NCBI GenBank assembly: GCA_943737045.1
Contig: CALSFV010000013.1
Span: 224,501-288,500, forward strand
Length of the DNA stretch: 64,000 nucleotides
Direction: 5' to 3'
Source of the DNA: Parapristionchus giblindavisi
Lineage: Eukaryota; Nematoda; Chromadorea; Rhabditida; Diplogasteridae
A program made the position numbers and the translations under genes. The notes under the pieces are model-generated. The model was not told where the DNA came from. It saw nothing but the letters and a program-made list of their open reading frames with translations, and made no database searches. Below are positions 37,048-47,784 of the stretch, one piece after another; positions within the stretch are counted from its first letter, which is position 1; each line of letters opens with the position of its first letter.

Positions 37048-37571
37048 ACGGCCTCATATATAAATTATTAATCATGTGCCCTATGTACAGAGTAGAGATT
37101 CAACTATCACTCAACATCCCTTCTGGCAGTATCTAACGAGATAGTGTGCATAATGTAGAGACCGTGGTCACGCCCCCTTTAAGGGTCACGCGTCTAAAGA
37201 TGCAATGATAGGTCTTATTCACTTATTATTCTCCGTTCATTAGCGTACTCTCTTGCTATTACTTCACTTTTTAGTAACGTTTTTACTTCATTGTTTGTTG
37301 GAAAACTCTATTGCTTTTCGAGACTTTGTACATAACATTCTTTCCCTCAATCTCTCGTTTTTCCTCAATAGTTAACGTTAACTCACTTTTCCGGTAAATC
37401 TTTAATTATTTTTTCTCTATTTTCAGGCGCCTATATCGCCCGATTAATTATTATGGCCTACAATCGTTTCATTAAAGCATAAAGAATAATTATATTCTTT
37501 AAATGGACAGAAGGAAAATTGAGGTAAATGCACTTTGTGATTAATTAAACGAAGAAATTCCTTTGATAGGA
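37048..37571 (+). repeat. 0.5-kb dispersed repeat, copy 2
   Basis: Same structure as 11,473-12,002, including TTTTCAGGCGCCTATATCGCC and GAG-GTAAATG. The sequence just before it (36,880-37,045) also has a weak counterpart before copy 1 (GCGGCCTCAT, CATCAGC), so the mobile unit may be longer. Confidence 0.6.
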
Positions 37572-37653
37572 ATCATTTATACATTACCTGCCGTTGTTTG
37601 GGGTGGTATAAAACTCTGTTATTTTCAAAGTAGTAGTTTACTTATATTTCCCA

Positions 37654-37683
37654 CTAGCCGTAGACTTGCAAGTCTACGGCTAG
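37654..37683. repeat. Perfect 30-bp palindrome
   Basis: CTAGCCGTAGACTTG followed by its exact complement. It lies inside a region with TAGTAGTTTAC motifs in both orientations (37,630-37,810), probably a small decayed MITE related to 12,270-12,350. Confidence 0.6.
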
Positions 37684-37819
37684 TTAAACGCAAATTTACT
37701 AGAAGTGGTGTATAATACGGTAATGCATTTCGTCCAATGTTCTTTCACTACTAGTAAACTAACAGTAAACTGCTAGTCTGTGACGTAACGTAAGTAAACT
37801 ACTAGTTTGGAAATACCAG

Positions 37820-37963
37820 AGAAGGCGGCCCGCGGCACGGAATACGCAGACATTGATTGTGCATATTTACAGGTACAATTCGGAACATTCACATGCCCAA
37901 TGTATACTGTGCCACAACGGATACTATGCGCACTTTGATGAAGACTTCAAGAAGACATCACAT
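37820..37963 (+). CDS. Internal exon with CxxC and TSH
   Basis: The frame from AATACCAG (37,819) reads RRRPARNTQTLIV and on to CILCHNGYYAHFDEDFKK and TSH before GTACGG. A second acceptor (TTTACAG, 37,872) would give a shorter exon out of the common phase. The CxxC plus acidic block plus SH resembles the module in the exon at 1,269, which suggests the two groups of exons are related or belong to one gene. Confidence 0.5.
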
Positions 37964-38191
37964 GTACGGTATACTGAATGATTTGAAAATGAAAATTTAA
38001 ATATCTCAGTAGTGCAAAAGTAATACTTTGTTGGTAAAATTACGTAAAACTTTCTTAATATTATGTGACCTTGTACAACTCTGCTGGTTGTGCAGCTACA
38101 AACCTGACCCAGCGGACTGTTTTCCTGTTAAATAGTAGTGTTTTTTATTGATATGAAATGCGAATATTGTGTCTGTCTATTTTGGAGCCTA

Positions 38192-38625
38192 CAGTCAAAA
38201 TGCAATAAAGTGAACGAAAGGGCCCACCATAGACCCCATGGTCTAAACTGTCTAAAAAGGTTGTGTGCTCGCTTAAAAATAATTATTCATCTTGAAACTG
38301 TGAATGCTGGGGTTTGGAGATGTGCTGAGTCGATTGAAATGAAAAATAAATTTTTAAAATATCTCCATCCGTGTGCATATGGCAAAGACACACTGCGAGT
38401 CGCTTGTGACGCACTGCAAGTTATTATTTTTCCAAGCGTTCGATCGATCGATAGAAACATTTTAAAAATTTTATTTTCTTTTCGATCGACTCAGCACATC
38501 TCAAAACCCAAGCATTCACAGTTTCAAGACGAATAATTATTTTTACGCGGGCACACAACCTTTTTAGACAGTTTAGACCATGGGGTCTGGTGGGCCCTAT
38601 CGTTCACTTTATTGCATTTTGACTG
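38192..38625. mobile_element. Tc1/mariner-type MITE, hairpin
   Basis: CAGTCAAAATGCAATAAAG at the left is mirrored at the right and flanked by TA. The inverted ends are about 160 bp. The 132-residue frame through it is not splice-bounded and has its mirror on the other strand. Confidence 0.75.
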
Positions 38626-38726
38626 TATAATGATATCAGATAATAATAATATAATAATATTTATTCCTTCAATAAAACACGTAGGGGCTGGGATATATTG
38701 AAGGATGATAAGATGAGCGATCAAGG

Positions 38727-38942
38727 TACACTCTAAAAATGTGTTAAAAATCTATACAGCCTTTTGATCTATACAGTCTATTGAACACATCAAAGTATTC
38801 TATTGAACACCCCCATGTGTTCCAATTTACACATTTTTCCAATTTACACCCCAAAAGCTGTTAATTAGAACACATTGGGGATTACAGTTTCACCCGGAAC
38901 ACCTACGGGTGTGCATATTAACACTTCATTTCTCTGAGTGTA
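38727..38942. mobile_element. MITE ending next to a splice acceptor
   Basis: TACACTCTAAAAATGTGTTA at the left and TTAACACTTC...GAGTGTA at the right are imperfect inverted ends. The right end lies 11 bases before the exon at 38,954, so the pyrimidine tract upstream of the acceptor comes from the element. The 57.78-57.90 kb region has similar GTGTTA strings. Confidence 0.6.
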
Positions 38943-38953
38943 GACATTTGCAG

Positions 38954-39040
38954 TTTTGTGGCTTGAACGAAGATGAAGAAGAGAACTCCACCGTTACTGA
39001 AGTGCGTGATGCAGATTACTACTACTACCAAGATGTCGAG
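38954..39040 (+). CDS. Internal exon, acidic with Tyr run
   Basis: After ATTTGCAG, 29 codons in phase 0: FCGLNEDEEENSTVTEV then DADYYYYQDVE, ending GAG-GTGAAT. In frame with both neighbours. Strongly acidic; family unknown. Confidence 0.6.
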
Positions 39041-39390
39041 GTGAATATGGCACAATAATAATAGTTATGATTATGATTTGCAAAATTTCCGAAAGAAATG
39101 CATATCTGTTTTAGAATATTGGCTACATTGTAATTACAATTACTTTAGCAATGATTCATTTACTCCACTGCTAAAATTGTTTATGTCAAATATTTGATTC
39201 TTCTTTCTTCAAAAGCACATGAATATACTTACTGAACCCACCGTTTGACCCCTCCCCTTAAATGTGACGACACTTGCGTAGCGAAATAGTTATTCAGCCA
39301 ATTAACTTAAAGTCACGTTTGTTATCGGCAAACGGCCAACGGTTTGCCTACATGGATCATGATTACTTGAAATAACTAATTTGAATATAG

Positions 39391-39549
39391 GTATGCCTGC
39401 AGAATCTATTGGTTGAACACGGCATGCAGGACAACTATTGTGCTGAAGAAAATTGGGAACTGGACGGTGCATTTGTGCTCCAAATGCAAATGAAGATGCC
39501 ACATACCACATGTGGTGAAGTAGTTCGATTATTCATTGAGTGTATGTAA
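39391..39549 (+). CDS. Terminal exon
   Basis: After GAATATAG the frame reads VCLQNLLVEHGMQDNYC onward and ends in TAA at 39,547-39,549; 52 codons, phase 0. A second acceptor after CTGCAG also keeps the frame. The giant palindrome starts 30 bp after the stop, so the 3' end and polyadenylation site must lie inside it. No function can be assigned. Confidence 0.6.
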   Translation, partial: VCLQNLLVEHGMQDNYCAEENWELDGAFVLQMQMKMPHTTCGEVVRLFIECM

Positions 39550-40049
39550 TATGACCTGTTATTTCCATTCCATGATTAATACATATAAGAGGCCTTAGAA
39601 TAAGAAAGTGGCGTAGAATGAAAAAATCATGATTTGTGCCAATTCTGACGACGTCGAATGTGGCAGAAGGTGACTGACAATGTCGACGTGTTCATTGTTG
39701 GCATTTCTATAAAGCTGTCTGTTTGCCAAATATGCAAAGTGTTTTATTGGCTCGTGAAATGCTAACCAAATTATAAAGCTTCATTATTGGCATTTGGTAA
39801 AATACAATCGATGGACAAAAACGAAGACTGAAACATTGGCACAGAGGGTGAGAACAGATAATTGACAATAGTGACGGGATCATAATTGGCAGACAAAAGT
39901 TCAACTAGATTATTTGAAAGATGCCAAAGTTGCAGCCGTCAATATTGGCGATATTCTCAAAATGCCGTTTCGCCAATATATTCGAAGTCGTAATTGGCAT
40001 TTTTCGGAAAATTTAATCATGCCAATAAAGCAATGTTCTAATTAGGCAA

Positions 40050-40560
40050 GGTCAGGAAAATTCGGAAATGCCATTTTTGATGGCGTCATTATTGGCAGAA
40101 AGGCTTCACTCAGATTGTGCCAACTTTGACGCCGTCATTATTGGCAAGAAAGGCTTCACTCAGATTGTGCCAACTTTGACGCCGTCATTATTGGGCCAAA
40201 AATGACGCCGTCATTATTGGCCCAATTATGACGCCTTCATTATTGGCAGAAAGGCTTCACTCAAATTTTGCCAACATTGACGCCGTCATTATTGGCAGAA
40301 AGGCTTCACTCAGATTTTGCCAACATTGACGCCGTCATTATTGGGCCAAAAATGACGCCGTCATTATTGGCCCAATTATGACGCCGTCATTATTGGCAGA
40401 AAGGCTTCACTCAGATTTTGCCAACATTGACGCCGTCATTATTGGCAGAAAGGCTTCACTCAGATTTTGCCAACATTGACGCCGTCATTATTGGGCCAAA
40501 TTTGACGCCGTCATTATTGGCCCAATTTTGACGCCGTCATTATTGGCAACTTTGACTACT
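40050..40560. repeat. GACGCCGTCATTATTGGC array, left arm
   Basis: Units of about 30 and 55 bp combine GACGCCGTCATTATTGGC with GCAGAAAGGCTTCACTCAGATT and TTGCCAAC. TTGGC and GCCAA alternate, so single units can pair. The mirror array is at 55,674-56,165. Flanking 39,625-40,050 and 56,210-56,640 contain the same TTGGCA/TGCCAA words in diverged order. Confidence 0.8.
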
Positions 40561-41129
40561 ATTAATGATTAAAATCTAAAAGGCAACAATTTAGCGTAGA
40601 GATATTGCACGTGGTCTACGTGAGCAGGAAAGAGTGGAGAGATGGTAGGGATGAAATAGAAGTATGGGATGATAAAAAATCAATAATATATGATACAGTA
40701 AGACAACATCCAATCGTGACTAAGGTAGTAAACAAGTAAGTGTGAAGTAGGACAGACAAGGTGGAGATCAATAAAATATTATACTGTACAAGGGTGCATT
40801 TGAACGGCGAGCTCGCTTCATTGAACGTTGAAGTCGCGGACTTATGTCTGGTGGGCGGCCGTGATGACCGGCTGGTCCTGAAACGAAAAAAACGTTTGAT
40901 TACTGTAGCCAACTAATCGATATTTCAATCAAGTACACTCGCTTAAAGAAGGGAACCCTCGAGTTTTTTTCGTAACTAAACTGGTCAGGTTAAAGATCAC
41001 ATCTTCCAGAATACAAAAACAATGTTTCAGAATACCGTAATCCAAGCTCAAAGTTCGTTGATGTACCAAGGAAACACCAGGGAATGAACGATTTTTAATA
41101 TTTGAAATAAAATATATTGAAAATTGCAA

Positions 41130-41205
41130 ACGGGAATCGAACTCGCGTGGCACGGTTACTAGCACTGACTACTAACCGCTGAGCTATATGGGTGACACTT
41201 TCAGC
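41130..41205 (-). repeat. tRNA-like unit, left arm
   Basis: Mirror image of the unit at 55,033-55,105; see that entry. Confidence 0.5.
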
Positions 41206-41938
41206 CTCGCGAATCTAATAGAGAATAGAATTCCACATCGTTGATCCCACGTTCTTCATTATAATATCCATACATTTTTGGTGCCCTCACCGAATTGTTT
41301 TTATATAGTTGGTCGATTTAGAAAAATCGTTATTTCTCGCAAAAATTGTAATCTTTCACATAAAAATGAGCATTATATAGTGGGTCAACCCTGAAAATGC
41401 GCCGTATATCACGGATCTCCTGTAAGAATGAAAGAAGCCAACCGACAGTTTTAAATTTTATATCAACGATTTGGATGAAACTTGCTTGATTAATCGTAAT
41501 GAGGGAAATGAGAAGGCTTAGGCACTTGATTTCGCCAAATTTGCATTTCTATCGATTTTTTGATCTACCACTTCGGGGAGGGGGGGGGGTATCTCACTCA
41601 AATTTCGACCTAAAGCAAAAATTTTTTTGTCAATCGACTCGAAATGAACTAATCTTGAAGTTACTATGCGGAATGTATGGGCGAAAACGCCATCTTCTAC
41701 CTGTTTTCTTCGAAAAACTGATTTTTTCAGTACATTATGCTAATTTTCTCAAAATGTTTCAACAAAGGGTACGATTTTTATTCGCGATTCTGATTCCCCA
41801 TCCCCGAATTGAGGTAAGCATATATTTCATAATCCGTAACTCACGACAAGCCACATCGATCCTCAGAGTGGACCCGGACTTTGTGGACCCGGAATTCCCA
41901 ATTATGGTATACCAATCGAAAGATCTCGGGGGGGGGGG

Positions 41939-42547
41939 GGGGGGCGCCCGTTTCGGCAACGAGTTATAAATCGGTTGGGAGAAGGTCTATGGAAACAAAA
42001 GTTGCACCATTGTTATCAGTAGTGGTGTACGGTATGGTGCTACCGTAACCGTCGGGAATCGTGAACTGATTTTTTTAGTCGACCCATGACCCGGGGTTCA
42101 TGGTTGAAAATGGCCGAAGTCGAAAAATTCATGATACTCCGAGACCAAATACTAGTTGCCATAATATCAATAGTGAGCCAACTTTTATCTTTATGGTTAC
42201 CGTAACCCGAACTACCGTAATCAAACCGGGATTTGAAGCGCATTTGGCCATATTATTGCAGGTTACGGTAGCTAGATTACGGTAGTACGGGTTACGGTAT
42301 CCATAAAGATAAAAGTTGGCTCACTATTGATATAATTGCAACTAGTATTTGATCTCGGGTCATCATGAATTTTTCGACTTTGGCCATTTTCAACGGTCAT
42401 GAGTCGACTAAAAAAATCAGTTCACGATTCCCGACGGTTACGGTAGCACCATACCGCATACCACTACTGATAACAATGGTACAACTTTTGTTTCCATAGA
42501 CCATCTCCTAACCGATTTATAACTCGTTGCCGAAACGGGCGCCCCCC
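41939..42547. mobile_element. Hairpin MITE with 9-bp TSD (left arm)
   Basis: A nearly complete palindrome with ends G(n)CGCCCGTTTCGGCAACG; flanked by a 9-bp duplication AAGATCTCG (41,930-41,938 and 42,548-42,556). The unfilled target reads AAAGATGTCGACGAG in the sister copy near 43,455. A 9-bp duplication fits a Mutator-like origin. The interior has TTACGGTAGxxCGGGTTACGG in both orientations. Mirror copy 53,679-54,298. Confidence 0.75.
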
Positions 42548-42690
42548 AAGATCTCGACGAGCTCTATAAACATTACTTAACAGTAAAAGTCATGAAAGTT
42601 GACTGTTTTAAAGAATTGCTTGAAAATCCGTTTTTGCACTACCAAATTGCTGTGCAATGCAATCGATTCGCAAAGGAACGTTCTTTGCTT
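42548..42690 (+). pseudogene. Exon-like fragment DELYK...VKVMKVD (left arm)
   Basis: A frame through the end of the hairpin MITE reads LDELYKHYLTVKVMKVD and HYQIAVQCNRFAKE. Sister copies without the MITE read QSKDVDELYKNDLTVKV (52,693-52,860 and its mirror), and a diverged version occurs near 10,665. Conservation of the reading frame over four copies suggests it comes from a real coding exon; family unknown. Confidence 0.45.
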
Positions 42691-42758
42691 TCTCCTTTGT
42701 GTTTTTTGCACTCTTTCCTCCTTCCCTGACACCCTCTTCCCCCCCTCTTTGCATGCAG

Positions 42759-43003
42759 TCAATGCTCTTCCAGCTTCATTCGACACTCGAATCTCCTCCA
42801 GCACATCGACAAGGGGGAGCACAATATCAGACCCGAGAAGATATCTCAGTACGATTTCGCCCTCGGTCTCTACAAGCGAAAGCTCGAGGAAGTGCAGCAA
42901 GGAGTAGGAATCTATCTTCTCGTTGAGTCTTTCAAGGAGTACCAGCAAGCTGCTGATCATCCCAAGCCGATGGGATGGGCACTGAGGATCACGAAGAAGG
43001 GAG
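42759..43003 (+). pseudogene. C2H2-type/GWAL exon fragment (left arm)
   Basis: After TTTGCATGCAG the frame reads QCSSSFIRHSNLLQHIDKG, then QYDFALGLYKRKLEEVQQG, then KPMGWALRITKKGG, and ends at GTAAGT (245 bases). SFIRHSNLLQHxxxGxH is the C-terminal half of a C2H2 finger. From memory, a finger of this kind followed by a YxxxLEE helix and an MGWAL motif occurs in multicopy invertebrate proteins; this needs a search. Here it lies inside a transposon-like unit in both arms and is probably a captured or element-encoded exon. A further frame EEIITAEAIYDFVHSDL follows at about 43,107. Confidence 0.5.
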
Positions 43004-44274
43004 GTAAGTACAACCAGAAGGCTGGATGATATGCTCATGGATTTGGTGGAGGAAGAGATTCAGACCGAGGAGGAGGTCGATGTGGAAGAGGATAATAGAG
43101 AGAGAGGGGGGAAGAGATAATCACTGCTGAGGCTATCTATGATTTCGTTCACAGTGATCTCAAGGAGTATTTCAATGATCTGGATATTTTTTTTCGATCA
43201 TTCCGATTCCGATATCGGAAATATCGATGAGTAGTTTCGTATTTCAGAATGCGTATTTGCTATAATGAATATCTCAGATAAACCTTTTTGCTGTTTTATT
43301 TGTTACCCTTTCCTATAATATTATTAGAAAATAATGTTAAAAACACAAACTGGAGAAAGCAAAGAACGTTTTTGGTAGTGCAAAAACGGATTTTCAAGCA
43401 TATCTTGAAAACGGTCAACTTTCATGACTTTTACTGTTAGGTCATTTTTATAGAGCTCGTCGACATCTTTCGATTGGCATACCATAATTGGGAATTTGCA
43501 TGACAATGAGGAGAGGTGATATAAGAAATGCATTTTTGAATGAAAATAACGAAAAGTCCGGGTTTACTCTGAGGATCGATATGGCTTGTCGTGAGTTATG
43601 AATTATGGAATATGTGCTTACCTCAATTCGAGGATGGAGAATCAGAATCGCGAATTAAAATCGTACCCTTTGTTGAAAATTTTTGAGAAAATTAGCATAA
43701 TGTACTGAAAAAATCAGTTTTTCGAAGAAAACAGGTAGAAGATGGCGTTTTCGCCCATACATTCCGCATAGTAACTTCAAGATTAGTTCATTTCGAGTCG
43801 ATTGAAAAAACATTTTTTGCTTTAGGTCAAAATTTGAGTGAGATATGGCCGAAGTGGTAGATCAAAAAATCGATAAAAATTCAAATTTAGCGAAATCAAG
43901 TGCTTCGGCCTTCTCATTTCCCTAATTACGATTAATCAAACAAGTTTCATCCAAATCGGTGAGATAAAATTTAAAACTGTCGGGAAAAGGTCTCATTTTC
44001 CTACGTTTCTACAGGAGATCCGTGATATAGTGGGTCATTCCTCACACTGTGAGGGTATGAAAACGTATGATAATATCGCGCCCTAAATCTCCTTGTTCCC
44101 ATTTCTTTAATGTTACTTTTAATCATTCAAAATAATCACATAAAAGCAAATTGTGGTTGAACGTGGAAAGCTACATTATTCTGTAGATAGTATTCTGGCT
44201 GAATGCAGAATAAAGCTCAGACATACGCTTACATGTCGGCGCCCATGTATAAGACAAATCGTAGTCATTTTACA

Positions 44275-44511
44275 GTATACGGTAACCCTGATCTTTGACC
44301 CTCTACCGTAACCCTGATCTTTGACCCTCTACCGTAACCCTGATCGTTGACCCTCTACCGTAACCCTGATCGTTGACCCTCTACCGTAACCCTGATCTTT
44401 GATCCTCTACCGTAACCCTGATCTTTGACCCTCTACCGTAACCCTTATGTTTATTCTTCTACAATAACCCTAGTCTTTGATCTTCTACCGTAACCCTTAC
44501 TGATCTTTGAT
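44275..44511 (-). repeat. 26-bp tandem array in a donor-proximal intron (left arm)
   Basis: Nine units of about 26 bp (TACCGTAACCCTGATCTTTGACCCTC). The mirror array at 51,690-51,945 has ten units, so length has changed since the arms separated. The array begins immediately after the GTAAAG donor of the exon-like segment at 44,518. Confidence 0.8.
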
Positions 44512-44517
44512 CTTTAC

Positions 44518-44615
44518 CTGAGTCAGAGTGCACGCTACAGCGACCGTATCCTGTTCGAGCAGTGCGAGTCGACGGAAGACCGCCTTGAAGGCGTCCACGG
44601 GGCTTCGATTTGTGA
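44518..44615 (-). pseudogene. Exon-like fragment TNRSPVDAF (left arm)
   Basis: On the minus strand, TTTGTAG precedes a 98-base frame reading TNRSPVDAFKAVFRRLALL onward to ACTLTQ and a GTAAAG donor. Mirror copy 51,585-51,682. No family recognised. Confidence 0.4.
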
Positions 44616-44725
44616 CTACAAATGACATAATTGATAGTTGTTTTAAGACAAATTTCTCTCTTGTGCGATCAATGACATTAGCAAAATGGGAGCACGCCGT
44701 CACGTAAAGCAGCGTTATATTGCGC

Positions 44726-44930
44726 CATACGTGGGCGGACATTGCCGCTGGAAATGAAAATCGGGGGGCCGGACGCAAAAATCGGGGGTCGGAAGCAAAA
44801 AATGGAGCATTTATACGTCATTTTGAGTGATTTTTTTGGAAAATCGGGGGGGGGGGGGGGGGGGGGGGGTTGGGTCGAGTGCCAAAAATCGGGGGTGTAT
44901 TGCCGCTAGCGGCAGTGGTGCCCACGTATG
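44726..44930. mobile_element. hAT-type MITE present in one palindrome arm only
   Basis: Ends CATACGTGGGC and GCCCACGTATG are flanked by the 8-bp duplication TATTGCGC (44,718-44,725 and 44,931-44,938). The mirror position in the right arm (51,475-51,482) has a single GCGCAATA and no element. A run of about 22 G lies inside the element near 44,846-44,869. Confidence 0.9.
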
Positions 44931-45864
44931 TATTGCGCCTACGTACACATATCCACGTCCATTTTGGAGCATACATTTTTGGTTTTCCTCATCGGATTGT
45001 TTTATATAGTTAGCCGATTTTCGAAATACAGTGGGTCAGTTTAGAAAAATCGTTATTTTTCGCTTAAATTGTAATCTTTCATATAAAAAATACCCTTATA
45101 GCATTATATGGTGGGTGGATCCTCACTTTGTGAGGGTATGCAAATGTATGATTTTGGAATGTTTTAAGGCGAACTCGAAAACGGAGATTGGTATACGGTA
45201 AGAGGTTATAGTAACCATCAATCAAAAATGGTTGATAACCGTAATCTTTTACAGTAATTTTATGACAATCAATAATCGGCTACCGTACCTTCTCCCCACT
45301 ATGCTATGGTGCTCGCATTCCAATACTGCTCTCATTCGACATAACATCGTTGATCGTACTTCCACCTGAGAGCAATCGATAATCAGACAATAATTGACGA
45401 AAAAAATATTAATCGGGTTTCCTAGAACTGAAAGCCATCATTTCTCTACTTCAATTTATGTCCTAAAACTAGCTAAAAACGACACAGAAGCTGTTCGGCC
45501 ATGTCCTCTTTCTTTCATGTTTCAACATAATCAAAATACGTGTCCACACAATATTTACACAAATGTGTAATCAAGAATAAAGGAACAAGTAATCCCTACG
45601 GTGGCATTCACATTTCCAAAAAAACCATCACATGCATGCATTTTCGAGCATCCATATTGTGGGTACGGCTCAGTTTATCATTTTGGTTGGCTTATAAAAA
45701 ACGGGTCAATTTACCGATTTTGGTTACAAAAAGAGCAAACAATGAACAATTTTTGGGAAATACTGCAAGCCTCCAAACTTGGGTGACTTCTGCCTATTAC
45801 AATCAATACTTTGGACCCACAGTAGTCAATCGATAATTGATAATTAATCGGTAATTGGACTGAC

Positions 45865-47216
45865 CTTCATCATATCCATGATGACGCTGCTCGTGCCGTG
45901 TTTGGCCCAAATTTGGACGACTGGGGGGCGGCCGAACCAGAAGCCATACGTATACCTGGAACAATAAAACCATCACTATATCGATTTTGAATGGATTTAC
46001 AGTAAAAATTAGCTTAAAACAGATTCATGTAATCGTAAATTAGTCAATATATCTATTATTTAAGAAATATACTGTAACGATCGATTGAAAGCACAAAACT
46101 ACAATCGTAAATTATTCGATATATCGATTTTAGTACACATTCTGTCATCGTACAACAGATAGTGTAACGATTTTAATAGATCTTTGTAATTATTGATTGC
46201 CAACTGACCGGTAGACCATATCTCCAGATTGTTTGGTATTCTTCGGTTGAGGTGCACTGAAGTCATGATGTGGGTAGCACATCTCGATTTCCTTCTGTTC
46301 ATCTTTCTTCTTCTGGAATAAGAACCGGTTAACATCACATTATAAACTAATCATAACAGGAAAAGAATGGGTTCTGTTCGTTGCCCAATGATTTATTTAT
46401 TGTTTCAACATAAGTTCCAAGCATTGTAAACAGGAAGCATGTGTAATAACTTTAAAGGAACTCCGCGAGCGCATCTACTCTACGCTCTTGCAATCTTGCA
46501 ACGCTCTCTCATAGACAAAAGCAAGGGAGAACTGCCAGAACGGATGGTTTCACAATAGCTCGGAATACGCATGTAAACAAAACAAGATTTCCTGTTAATA
46601 ACGTATAAGCAACCCAGCATGACACCCTCCACTCCTGTTTAGCCTCTCAGACGACAAGGAATTTAATAAATTGTACGTTAAAAAACGAAATATTGGTACA
46701 CGCACATTAAAGTTAAAACTATAAAATATTAATCAAATTAAATCAATAATTGTGCCTTATTTTATATGTAAAACAACATGATAAATAGACGCTCACTTCC
46801 TCCGTTAGACGGCTGCCATGTTTGATTCCGCCGGACACAAAGTTGACTGGTCCAGTAAAGTTTGGCTTTCTGTGTCGTCGATCACGACGACTTCCATCGG
46901 CGAGGTCCTCGTCGTGCACACATACCTTAAATAGGAATTTATGTATCAATTATAATCATTCTTAATTTAATTATTTAAAGATACAGACGAACTGAGCGAA
47001 GAGAATTCAAGAACAGAATCACATTCGTTACAAATTGCATTGAACTTTCTATCTAAGTTTTTCTATCTATCTAAGTTCTATCTATTTCATTATAACAATG
47101 AGGCTCGTGGCATTGAAATATACGTACCATAAATGGATTTACTCTATGGAGTGGCAACGGCATCGAGGATTGAGCGTGCTTTCCAAGTTTCGGTCATGGA
47201 TCGAGAACGATTCCAT
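45865..47216 (-). pseudogene. stip-1: TFIP11/STIP-like N-terminal exons, left arm
   Basis: On the minus strand: exon 1 from ATG 47,216 to 47,128 (MESFSIHDRNLESTLNP), exon 2 46,925-46,797 (with GPVNFVSGGIKHG), exon 3 46,312-46,209, exon 4 45,955-45,865 (with IWAKHGTSS). Introns have GT-AG ends, and exons 2-4 join in frame. The N-terminal FxIxDxxLxxxxNP block and PVNFxSxGxKxG are hallmarks of the splicing factor TFIP11/STIP (Ntr1), which acts in spliceosome disassembly. Exon 1 has an in-frame TAA before its donor, and the rest of the protein is missing, so this is a broken fragment. It mirrors 49,264-50,548. Confidence 0.55.
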
Positions 47217-47402
47217 GCTGTCTCTGTCCTCCGTTCTAGAAGACGGAAAGCACTTAACATAAAATGAAAATCGAGAAGTATCAAACAGAACGTAGATAAT
47301 TAAAAGCAAATTACGAAAATTACGAAAAAACGACCGTCAGTTCATGATAGCAATTACTTCATTCTGTAGTCAAAAACGTCAAACTAAAACTAAAACACAG
47401 TC

Positions 47403-47601
47403 GTGAGTTACGGTCGTTTTTTTCGAATTTTTTGTAATTTGCTTTTGATTATCTTCGTTCTGTTTGATACTTCTCGATTTTCATTTTATGTTAAGTACTT
47501 TCCGTCTTCTAGAACGGAGGGCAGAGACAGCATGGAATCGTTCTCGATCCATGACCGAAACTTGGAAAGCACGCTCAATTCTCGATGCCGTTGCCACTCC
47601 A
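47403..47601 (+). pseudogene. Second inverted copy of STIP-like exon 1
   Basis: An inverted copy of the left-arm exon 1 region (47,155-47,290), centred near 47,380, again reading MESFSIHDRNLESTLN. It breaks off after the TTGCCACTCC stretch and joins the CCGTAAATAACGG palindromes. It has no mirror in the right arm. Confidence 0.6.
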
Positions 47602-47609
47602 TATGTGAT

Positions 47610-47705
47610 CCGTAAATAACGGAAGTCCCAAATGACCGCGGTCATTTGGGACTTCCGTTATATACGGGTGACCCGTATATAACGGACGTCCCAAATGACC
47701 GTGGT
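47610..47705. repeat. Palindromic AATGACCGCGGTCATT repeats
   Basis: CCGTATATAACGGAAGTCCCAAATGACCGCGGTCATTTGGG... and its inverse alternate two to three times; the right arm has a longer set at 49,083-49,255. TA-rich and self-complementary, probably stacked small MITEs. Confidence 0.65.
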
Positions 47706-47784
47706 CGTATTCTATCAATCTATGCTACCATCAATCATTTGAATTCATTCGGTAACGCAAATTCTATTATTATTTCTTACTCCG

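Larger units (their letters stand above)
41405..44029. mobile_element. TIR element carrying C2H2/GWAL exons (left arm)
   Basis: TATATCACGGATCTCCTGTA and its complement mark the ends; the inverted ends extend about 530 bp (41,405-41,935 against 43,490-44,029). Between them lie the nested hairpin MITE at 41,939 and coding-like exons to 43,200. The mirror copy is 52,199-54,822. A decayed relative is at 10.1-11.0 kb. No transposase is visible. Confidence 0.6.

Noticed and set aside
36872..37063. 63-residue frame as a gene
   Set aside because: It lies in repeat-associated sequence with a diverged, non-coding counterpart near 11.3 kb.
44275..44511. CRISPR-like regular array (also 34.9, 40.1 and 47.8 kb)
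   Set aside because: Units are head-to-tail tandem repeats without unique spacers, and the genome is eukaryotic.
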